Assembly: GCA_021234155.1 (NCBI GenBank)
Contig: JAJEKV010000032.1
Location: 2,078,783-2,142,782 of the forward strand
DNA from: Isoetes taiwanensis
Taxonomy: Eukaryota > Streptophyta > Lycopodiopsida > Isoetales > Isoetaceae
Direction: 5' to 3'
Length of the DNA: 64,000 bases
Both the position numbers and the translations under genes were made by a program. The notes under the pieces are model-generated. The model saw nothing but the letters and a program-made list of their open reading frames with translations, had not been told where the DNA came from and did no database searches. Position 1 is the first letter of the stretch; each line of letters opens with the position of its first letter. Shown piece by piece: positions 56,516-64,000 of this stretch.

Positions 56516-57032
56516 CAAGTAGCTCCCAACTACCATCTGGCTGGGCAGCATAGTACAAACCAGCCAACACATGTTCATCCACATTGAAGGTCTGACCCCA
56601 GCTATCCTTGACAATTCTATCAAGGATATGCCTCGGCTTAACACATTTGACCACATAGAAATCTGCATTCTCCTGATTTCCCTCCTCGGCTACAACAGCA
56701 AAGTTATCACCTTCCTCTACGTTTCCACTAAGCCATTCTCCATCACCTTCAAAAAATGCCTCATCGATTTCGTCTTCAGTACCTTCACCAGTAGACTTAT
56801 CTGGCTTTAGTGTAACATATTTCCAATTCTTCAATCTGTGCTTGTTCACACAAGATGACCAGTTTCCTTTCAAACAGTTACCACAGAAACAACTTAAACC
56901 TCTATGAGCCACCCTTGTGCTTGATTTGGCCAAGTATGTCCGGATGCTGTGTATTTGCTTGGTCCCTTCCACCTGGCACGGCCAAGCGGGTCTGTCCTAT
57001 CAACATCATCCTTTCCAATTACCCAGAAGTAC
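56516..57032 (-). pseudogene. T1 transposase exon 5, cut by the gypsy
   Basis: An acceptor TCTCCTTGCAG precedes 57032. The first frame reads YFWVIGKDDVDR, then after a one-base shift VEGTKQIHSIR, LSCFCGNCLKGNWSSCVNK (C-x-C-x2-C with a later C, probably zinc-binding), KNWKYVTLKP and an acidic tail ending at the gypsy. The remaining residues are at 29953-30095. The C-F-C-x2-C block after a Y-F-W entry is what I recall from this transposase family in charophytes, early land plants and animals; that comparison is from memory. Confidence 0.7.
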
Positions 57033-57299
57033 CTGCAAGGAGACAACAAGTATTGCATCTCACAGACAGCATAATACAGCACTACTCATCACATTACAGC
57101 AGTTCACAGACAGCACTTAAAGCAGATGAAAGCACTATTCAGCACATTCATTACGCAGCTTTTACAAAAAAGACTACTCAACAGAATCTGCCAGATGAAA
57201 GCATAATACCTTTTGATGTCCCCCGTTGTTGGTACCTTCATTCCAACGAAGGCGAATTCATTGGCATCAGCAAAGACACCTAAATCTCACCCCATCATA

Positions 57300-58190
57300 C
57301 TTGAGTCGCTCTCTAGTGAATGCCCCCTTTAAGGACCCCCTTGCCCATCGTGCTCTCCTTGCCATGGGCTGTCCCAAAGAAATTCCATACTATTTCCTTC
57401 CCTAGCTCATGGTGATATCTTGGTAGGAAATAGAATGGTAAGCAGATTTGAATTGGCTAGAACAACCATCCGACCAAACTATATGCCGGAGAAATCTACA
57501 CCATTTGATACAAGCCATGCATTGTGCTTTCTAAGACATTCTTTGCACAAGCAGAGTGTCATGAAGCTTGTCATCACTCAAGTAAAAATGGGTTTCCTTC
57601 AATAGCTTTCTGATCCCAGAACTGATGTCCATCCTATACGTGATGTGGACGAGAATTGTTATCTGGTCATTGTGCCAATGCTGGCTTTGAACCTCCCTTT
57701 GTATTTTTATGCTGTAATTCTCTGCAAAATCAATTACAGAAACAATGGTGCCATCTTGGATATTGTCCAGGCAACTCCGAATTGCATGGCACGCCATCTA
57801 GCCCTCAGAATTGTGTGGCACGCTAATATCTTCAATGTGGAACACATAGATATGAAATGAAGTCCTTCATTGCCGTTCTCTTGTAAGACAATCTGAGGAC
57901 TGGCTTTGGTCCTTTCTTTTTTTCCCCTTGCCATTTGAGTGTCCCACCAGCTTGCTTGGATTTCTTACTTTTGTTTCCCTTCTTCTCAACTTGTGCTGCA
58001 GCTTCAGGCTGTGTCCCACCAGCTACCTTGGATTTCTTACTTTTGTTTCCCTACTTGGTGGCATTGGCTCTTTTCTTTTCTGCCGCTTTTTGGCACCTCC
58101 TCCTTGGTAACGCATCGCAACTCCACCGACCACTACTGTCTCCACTTTGGAATCAGAACAAAGGTGCAGAGCATAAAGCGAAGATTCGGC
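57300..58190 (-). pseudogene. T1 transposase exon 4, catalytic core
   Basis: Main catalytic signatures on the minus strand: VIDFAENYS at about 57735-57710, then EVQSQHWHNDQITI; after one in-frame stop, HIVWSDGCSSQFKS near 57490-57445; then VWNFFGTAHGKG near 57385-57340. The D-F-A-E-N-Y, S-D-G...Q-F-K and H-G-K-G series is typical of a DDE-type transposase family, with probable catalytic acids in DFAEN and SDG. At least two frameshifts and one stop make the copy inactive. The 5' border of this exon is not certain. Confidence 0.72.
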
Positions 58191-58273
58191 GCAAGTTGAA
58201 AGAACAAAAGCAGTTTTCAGCGGATGACAGCACATATCAGCATGTTTCAGAATGCAATAAAGAGAGTATTACC

Positions 58274-58700
58274 TTTTCAAACGTCTTCCGTTCAAGCAAG
58301 AACTCATGATTCCCTCTTTCTCTTGGACATATAGGAAGAGTTTTTATGCCACCGCCGACATGTCCGCATCAGCGGTCATGTTTATGCCATTCTTCACCCT
58401 CGCTCTTGTTGCAAACCACAGCCCTCCAGAGCTCGCTGGTTGAGTCATACATATGTTGGCTGGCCAGACACGTCTCACCAGGTCCACAGACCTCGCAGGT
58501 GCACTTGCACTCTTCACCATGAAATCCGTTTTTTGACCTTAATGCATCGGGGCTACCCCGCATACTCCAACTTCATATGGTATATGCAACAACAGGTTTC
58601 CCTTTCTGATACTTTCTTTACATAAATAGGCTTCAACTTCTCGAAAGCCTTTAAGCAAACAGGGTGTTCAAGATGTGCCTTTTTGTATGTTGAAATAGCT
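58274..58700 (-). pseudogene. T1 transposase exon 3, cysteine-rich region
   Basis: Starts after an acceptor CAGCTGCAG near 58700. Frame 1 reads FEKLKPIYVKKVSERETC then CCIYHMKLEY; after a frameshift it reads EECKCTCEVCGPGETC, LWRAVVC and EEWHKHD. Many paired Cys and His suggest a zinc-binding domain ahead of the catalytic core. The donor GTAATA lies near 58273. The shift and a stop (after HKHD) show decay. Confidence 0.7.
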
Positions 58701-58775
58701 GCAGCTGAATGGTGGCCGTTGGTTAGAAATATTTATGCAATAATAGCAAAGAAAAATTTGTATGGAAACTTATAC

Positions 58776-59023
58776 CTGTGTGACCTCCATAAGGTGCAAG
58801 GGATAAGAAATTCGGAAGCCTGACTCTCCAACAGTGTTCACAACATCTTTCTTGCAAGGAGAGACTCTGCTATTTTGTTTCCAGAATTCTGTTATGCTTT
58901 GCTTGCAAGCAGGGTTGAGAGAATCGCACCTCAACCTCCTTTGGAAGCTAGACCACGGACCATTTCCAAGGACGGCTTCCGATTTTCTTAATGCAGCAGT
59001 TGCAATTGTTGACCTCATGCAAC
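58776..59023 (-). pseudogene. T1 transposase exon 2
   Basis: An acceptor TCTTATGATAG precedes 59023 and a donor CAG|GTATAA follows 58776. The exon is open throughout: MRSTIATAALRKSEAVLG, then FWKQNSRVSPCKKDVVN, then ISYPLHLMEVTQ. It links the basic N-terminal region to the cysteine-rich part. Its ends are the cleanest splice borders in the gene. Confidence 0.72.
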
Positions 59024-59220
59024 CTATCATAAGAAATATTGCACATTAATCAATGAACATATCCCATCCAGATCACTCGCCAGATACAAGCACTTAAGAG
59101 CACGAAGAAACATGGGCATGAAAGCAAGAATTAGATGCACCTAACAGCCGCCATAGTGGAATTGCATCTCGATTTTGTGGAAGAAGCCATCACCGGTGTC
59201 GAGGGTTCGCTCTCCAAACA

Positions 59221-59688
59221 TCATGGTTCCTTTGCCTCTTTGTGGCTGCCATTGTTCCATTTCAAGTTGTTGAGCAAAGACACCCACGCCTTGCACTCCT
59301 TTGGATTTGGCAAAATTCCAGGTTCTGAGATTTCCATTTCGTGGTGATGAACCACCCTCTTCATCCCATCGGCCTTGAGTTCGGGTGAATGCTTTTTGGT
59401 GAGCTTGTTGAAGTAATCAACTACAAGCTTGGCTATTTCTTGCCTGCGTCTCGTGCTCATAACCTCCCGTTCAGCCGCTGCTTTCCTCATCTTATTCCGT
59501 AATCTGTATTCTCTCTTTCTCTCTGCATCCAATTTCTTGTAAATTGCAGAGGAAACTGGATCTTCACGCGATATTTCCTGTGTTGCATTGACATCCAACA
59601 AATCTGGAACATTGTATTGGAATTCATCAGGCCGAAAGTCCAATGCTAAACATGTGATTGCCTCCAGGCCGGTATCAGGGAGCGCCAT
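59221..59688 (-). pseudogene. T1 transposase exon 1
   Basis: I choose the ATG at 59688 (MALPDTGLEAITCLAL), 333 bp inside the right end of T1; a longer upstream frame reaches 59910, but its composition looks non-coding. Then ISREDPVSSAIYKKL, a basic helical stretch ERKREYRLRNKMRKAAAERE that could bind DNA or act as a nuclear signal, and a tail ending near 59221. The exact 3' border is unclear because of a frame change after 59240. Confidence 0.6.
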
Positions 59689-59971
59689 GAAATTCCTGAG
59701 AGAGGGAGAATTAGTGAATTGGAGGGAGAATTTTCGCGGGCCATGAGGTCGTGGTAGTTCTGGGCTCCAACGAATTTGCAACGTACTACCACTCGCGCGA
59801 AAATCCAGCCAAAATCCAACAATCATTTTCCTAACGGTTCGTTGGTGAGGTGGATGTGCGAGTACATGAAGGGCGTCAAAAATATGACGGGCAGTTACGC
59901 CCACCAGCACCCAAATTAAGCAAAAGCAGGGGTGCTTTAAGCGGGCTAAAACCTGCTATAAGCATGCTACA

Positions 59972-59993
59972 AGCATGCGTCCGGACGCATGCT
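59972..59993. promoter_or_regulatory. 22-bp perfect palindrome beside the T1 right end
   Basis: AGCATGCGTCCGG plus its mirror, ending GCATGCT. A near copy lies in the MITE at 20754-20775. The conserved place near the end suggests a protein-binding or processing site, but this is inference. Confidence 0.6.
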
Positions 59994-60021
59994 TTTGATA
60001 CCCACCAGTATACTTTCACCC
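59993..60021 (-). repeat. T1 right terminal inverted repeat
   Basis: Pairs with 25947-25975; two mismatches. Confidence 0.9.
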
Positions 60022-60331
60022 AAATGCACCCATGCCTGCCATTCATCGCCTCCCTAGCTAGAAACACTTCTTACATGCCGCCCATGCTCTTCCATGCAGG
60101 TGTTCCAAATTTCAGCATTGTGGATTGTAGTGATCGAATAGTTACCTTGTGTCATGTCGCTCCATTTTGCAGGTCCCGTACCATCCCAGATCCAACCTTT
60201 AAGACCATCATCGGGGTTCTCCTGGAGATCAACATTGTCCCTTCAATTGATCCTAAGAGTGCCATCCTCCATGTGATCCCCTGTCCATCTTGAGGCTTTA
60301 GTAAGTGGTGCAGAATAATGAGCCCTTTTTG

Positions 60332-60619
60332 CTAGATTTGCTGAGCTTGCTGATAGTTCCACAAGACATGTCTTTGGTTTGCAGGCGAGCTACACCATAA
60401 GCAGTCGAATCCCTTGTACACTGGTTTGTAAATCATGGGTACCGCACTCTCATTCCCAAGCTCCCAAATGAGGATTCTGACTTTGGCATGCCAGCCATTG
60501 CGCCAGGTGCGGTTGAGGTAAGCATTCCTACCATTGGAGTGATCAACTCCTAATGTGGTCAATTTTTCAAAGAGTTTAAAGACCTGCACATTTCTTATAG
60601 CGAGCAGATTTCTTCCCAA
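60332..60619 (-). pseudogene. LINE zf-RVT fragment
   Basis: A 95-codon minus-strand frame with WRNGWHAKVRILIWELGN, then CLWCSSPANQRHVLWN, then QQAQQI. It matches the C-terminal zinc finger of plant L1 elements (K-V-R...W then C-x2-C...H...C), with the last Cys replaced by Tyr. No reverse transcriptase nearby. A different element from the LINE at 18455. Confidence 0.7.
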
Positions 60620-60716
60620 CTTGGGCGTGTATTCATAAGAAGTCTATTCGAGCATCACCCTGCTACCAGCGCCATTGCTTCGGGTCCCACTCTACTTCAT
60701 AACTGATTTCTGAAGA

Positions 60717-61300
60717 TGCCACCTTGACACATGGCTCAAACCTGCTACCTTGGCTCAAACATGACACATAGGCTCAAACATGCCACCTTGGCTAAAACAT
60801 GCCACCTATGCTCAAGCATTGTCCATAGGGTCAAACATGCCACCTAGGCTCAAATATGACACGTGGCTCTAACGTACCCCTAGGCTCAAACATGCCACTA
60901 GGGTCATAAAAATGCTCTTTCAAATGATTTTTTTTCTAAGGATGAAATATGATTTCGTGACTAAGCATTCTACGCCCTTTAGATAGAAAATGGCTAGGCC
61001 AATTTTTTGAAAAAGAGGGGTTTTTTAGTGAGATAAATAGTTTTTTTTGGTGCCCTAGATTCCCTTGACAATTCCTTTATGAAACGTTTGAAGTTGTCAA
61101 GTTTCTTAAAAAATGCTTAGTCATCATGTCCACATATCATCCATATCTTGCCATGTCGCCTAAACACGCCACACCACCCCATGAAAAACCAAGGTTGTAC
61201 TTCATTTCTGGTTGGCCTTGCTTACTTGGCATGCCATGTCACCACTTGGAGTTCCACATCATTATATTCCATGTCAACGTTTGCAAATTTTCATTTTTTC
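60717..61300. repeat. Diverged copy of the minisatellite and its neighbour
   Basis: 60717-60905 has about ten units of the ATGCCACCTAGGCTCAAAC family. 61100-61290 resembles 9560-9760 of element A (AGTCATCATGTCCAC, CTTGGCATGCCATGTCACCA). So this is another, older relative of that part of element A. Confidence 0.6.
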
Positions 61301-61534
61301 GTGTAAAGCAATAATTCCAATTTGATAAACCTTTATGAGAGTATGCATATCCAGCCATGTCATGAAAACCTATTTGTGGTGCCATAACAAACCTGTGTTC
61401 GAGCATCGCTAGGTGGCAATTGCTAAAGCGTATTATTTGTATTTGCAAAGATGTCACATTGTAGGTAAGAGTGTTAATTTGGACTCGCCAACCCTTAACA
61501 CCCTGCTCCTTGGGATTTTATGCCTAAACAATCA
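61301..61534. other. No feature seen
   Basis: Short frames only; no repeat or gene recognised. Confidence 0.4.
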
Positions 61535-61634
61535 TAACACCCTAGGGCATTATCACGAAGGCTCATAACGCCTTAGGGCGTTATCATGAAGGCTCATAAC
61601 ACCCTCGGATAAGGCAGATAACGCCCTGGCCTCG

Positions 61635-61761
61635 GGCGCTAATGGGAATAAAATTCTCGGGCAATATGGCCATGGCCAAAATGCCTCGGGCGTGCGCCTG
61701 CATGCCCTCGCCATTTTGGCCATGGCCATATTGCCTTTGAATTTTATTCCCATAACGCCCT
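61635..61761. repeat. Long inverted repeat (GGGCGTTATGGGAATAAAA type)
   Basis: The left arm (GGGCGCTAATGGGAATAAAA.., CAATATGGCCATGGCCAAAATG) and right arm are near-perfect complements of about 55 bp with a short loop. The flank 61535-61620 repeats CATAACGCCYTAGGGCGTTATCA in direct copies. Confidence 0.8.
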
Positions 61762-61789
61762 CTAGCCAGGACATTATCTACCCCTTATA

Positions 61790-62110
61790 TGCATTGTCTA
61801 AGTGCTATTATTATTGTTGTCGTATTGCGAAACTAAGGCGAATGCATTGTTAAAATATCACTATTATTTAAGATAACCATGGGAAACAAATTAATGAGGG
61901 TTGAATATTGTTTAAATGGGAAAAAAATTAATTTGTGCTGAAGGGCCAGTTTGAGAAAATTAAAGGTCGAGACCATTATATTTTATAAAGATGAAGGTCC
62001 CTCAATTTAAATATTTATATGTGAAGCACGTATTTCAATGGCTGAGATGAACAAAAATGGACGGCTGAGATTTCGATCTCGGCCTGATGATCCTATTGGC
62101 CAAGGATTTT
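61790..62110. other. No feature seen
   Basis: AT-rich, no coding, no clear repeat. Confidence 0.4.
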
Positions 62111-62600
62111 TGTGTTTGTTACGGACTTCTATTTATTTTCCTGCCTTCCCGCCTGCGCTGCTCTGCCGCCTTCCCGCCTTCGCTGCTTAGGACTGGAACT
62201 TTGTTGCTTAGGCCGCCTTCGTTGCTTAGGATTTGGTAGCACCGGAGGAGCTGGGAGAATCGCTGCTGGTTGGTCCCTGCTGAACCGCTGAATCGCTGCT
62301 TCTGAACGCTGCTGGTAGAATCGCTGCTGGGTGGTTTAGGCTTCTTAAGGTCCTGATAAAATCTGATAGCAGATCCGGCCATTCCAGCAGCATCACCGAT
62401 GCCCTTAGCAGCAGCTTGTCTTCTTCTTCTGCTTCATCGATTAACTCGAGCCTTTCTGCGCTACTCTTTGCTTCAAATGCTTCTGTGATTTCAGGTAAAA
62501 ACTCTTTGCTTTAGATGCTTCTGTGATTTCTGTACTTCTGTGATTCGCTACTCTTTGCTTTAGATGCCAGGTAAAATGCTTTAGATGCTAACTATGATTT
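62111..62600. repeat. Short imperfect repeats
   Basis: Repeated GCTGCTTAGG/GAATCGCTGCTGG phrases (62150-62340) and TTTGCTTTAGATGC with TTCTGTGATTTC (62470-62615). Could be remnants of a 5' untranslated gene region; no protein seen. Confidence 0.45.
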
Positions 62601-62839
62601 CTGGCAAAGATGCTTTAGATTGCTTTCAAAGTTTCATTGCTCTTATTCATCAGATTTTGGTAATTTCAAAGTTTTCTGTTTTTCTTTTAATACATCCCAG
62701 ATTTGTTACATCCCTATTTGGATCTGATTTTTGTCTGGGCAACTGCAGAAGGTGTTGCATCGACCTGTGTATCTGCAGCAGCAGAGATTTGTAAAGGAGA
62801 AGCTTGAGCTGTCATAGTGTCTAAATATTGTAAAAATTT

Positions 62840-62955
62840 AATACTCTTGCATTTGCATTGCTTTTGAATTTTGCATTTTGCATTGCTTTTGAATTTGCAT
62901 TTTGCATTGCTCTTGCATTGCATTTGCATTGCTGGAACAATATTTGCATTGATTT
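62840..62955. repeat. TTGCATTTTGCATTGC tandem repeat
   Basis: Irregular 10 to 20-bp units built on TTTGCATTGC. Several ATTTGCAT octamers. Confidence 0.8.
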
Positions 62956-62999
62956 TGAAAATAAAGCATTTTTAGCACACCAGCCCTATCGGGCCTACA

Positions 63000-64000
63000 G
63001 CCTTTCCTCAAATTCTAGCCTATCCACGTGTAATTTCCATGTCATCAAAATCTGATGTGGCTTATTTTGCACCATCAGAGATCTGCTTTTCCAAATCTAT
63101 GGCCAGGGAAATTAGAAAATCTGCCAAAAATGGGCACGGAGCCACAAGAGATGGAGAAGGTCACGGCAGATTTTCTTCGTGTGCCTTTTGGAAATGGGGC
63201 TTGCATTCCTCGTGCGCGGTTTTTTTTTTTTTTCGAAATGCTATGTAGAATTCTTTTTCTTTTGATTCTGGACGTTCAGGGTATTATCGGAGAGCCCTAG
63301 CCGACTTCCCAGCGGCAGCACCATAGCCAGATTTGCTCTCTGTTAGTGCCATATCCATGCCATTTTAGAAGACAACGTTACTCCTTCAACTCCGTAAGCG
63401 CGGATTAATGCGGGAATTGCGGGGACTTCGGTAATGTAGATCTTTGCTCAAGCACAAAATCTGCAAGGTTTTGTTAGTTTTGCCATTTCAGCAGGAAGCA
63501 GGATCCACAAGATGGGCCAGCAATTGCCTCTAGAATTTGCCTCTTTCATGCAATCTTTTGCCATTTCAGGAAGCACGCCTCTAGAATTTGCCTCTTTCAT
63601 GCAACTGGTTGGTGAGTTTCAACATCGAACACAAAGCCGTGGATAGAATGCACCCCAATTTCAGCAAGTGCCATCTCAGGTTGCGTAAATTGCGGGACTT
63701 CGAGAATGCAGATGTTTGCCCAAGCACAAAATCAACAAGGTAACTTCTAGTTTTGCCACTTTGTAGAATCTTCATTTTTGTTCATCTATTTCTAACTTGC
63801 GTTTTGTTCCTCTATTTCTAACTCGCAACAAGTTTTTGATAGCATCAGCTCAAGAATCTGGACGTCAATGCGGCTTCAAAGATTCTTTAACGTGAGAAGA
63901 GTGCTTATGATAATTTCTACCACTATTGAAGTATATCTGATGCAGAACATGTCTGAGGTAATTGCTACATGATTTCTCCTTAAAGTGCTATAGATGGTCA
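63000..64000. repeat. Duplicated anonymous sequence
   Basis: GCCTCTAGAATTTGCCTCTT occurs at 63527 and 63570. A longer direct repeat (ATTGCGGGGACTTCGGTAATG.. and ATTGCGGGACTTCGAGAATG..) pairs 63416-63490 with 63690-63765, step about 270 bp. No gene recognised. Confidence 0.5.

Larger units (their letters stand above)
25947..60021 (-). mobile_element. T1: DNA transposon with 4-bp TSD, carrying nested insertions
   Basis: Inverted ends GGGTGAAAGTATGCTGG (left) and GGGTGAAAGTATACTGG (right, inverted) match at about 27 of 29 positions. A 4-bp duplication AAAT flanks it (25943-25946 and 60022-60025). Without the gypsy at 30096-56510 and one GTCTT it is about 7.7 kb. Two convergent genes begin about 330 bp inside each end: a FCP1/HAD-like gene on the plus strand and a multi-exon transposase on the minus strand. 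AAAT would fit the AWWT preference I recall for Sola elements, but the MITE relative has TGTT, so the superfamily is uncertain. The presence of a MITE relative shows the family has been active. Confidence 0.88.

Noticed and set aside
1-64000. tRNA, rRNA or other structural RNA genes
   Set aside because: None recognised by eye; a covariance-model scan would be needed to exclude small ones.

Overview
This is repeat-rich nuclear DNA, almost certainly from a land plant: plant-type Helitron, L1-like LINE, Ty3/gypsy of Athila/Tat style, CACTA elements and a patellin (plant SEC14-like) gene fragment. Large nested insertions and an unusual DNA-transposon family suggest a big repeat-filled genome, perhaps a fern, lycophyte, bryophyte or gymnosperm; the species is not determined. 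I see no intact host gene, no tRNA or rRNA gene and no CRISPR array. Almost everything is a mobile element or its debris.

Layout. 1-883: a Helitron Rep fragment, cut by a 1.58-kb minus-strand gypsy LTR (882-2462). 2537-15361: element A, a 12.8-kb non-autonomous transposon with CACACTSACCCC ends and a 3-bp duplication (AAC); it carries subterminal ACATGT arrays, roughly 805-bp modules separated by palindromic spacers, a minisatellite, gene-like debris, and its own inserted element Z1 (12300-14968). 15365-18340: anonymous DNA and T-rich arrays, with a possible small Helitron. 18438-22720: a canonical CACTA end (CACTACAAGAG) split by an L1-like LINE, which itself holds a 197-bp MITE. 22975-25460: another T-rich array, a long minisatellite and a module fragment.

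25947-60021: one large nest. The outer layer, called T1 here, is a DNA transposon with about 29-bp inverted ends and a 4-bp duplication (AAAT). It encodes a five-exon transposase on the minus strand and a FCP1/HAD-like gene on the plus strand. A gypsy retrotransposon (30096-56510, 5-bp duplication GTCTT) interrupts the last transposase exon. Element B (38198-51792, 3-bp duplication ACA), a sister of A in inverted orientation, interrupts the gypsy protease. Element Z2 (52907-54662) interrupts the gypsy gag. Inside B, a Helitron-like segment ending at 51081 carries a fragment of a patellin gene. Order of events read from the nesting: T1, then gypsy, then B and Z2 (relative order unknown), then the Helitron.

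60026-64000: a LINE zinc-finger fragment, another diverged copy of the minisatellite family, a long inverted repeat and short tandem repeats.

The least ordinary parts are the T1 family with its two convergent genes and a MITE derivative in the same window, the A/B giants with palindrome-separated modules, and the Z elements, which share ends but differ inside. All element boundaries given with duplications were read by eye from the sequence. Superfamily names beyond that are inference.
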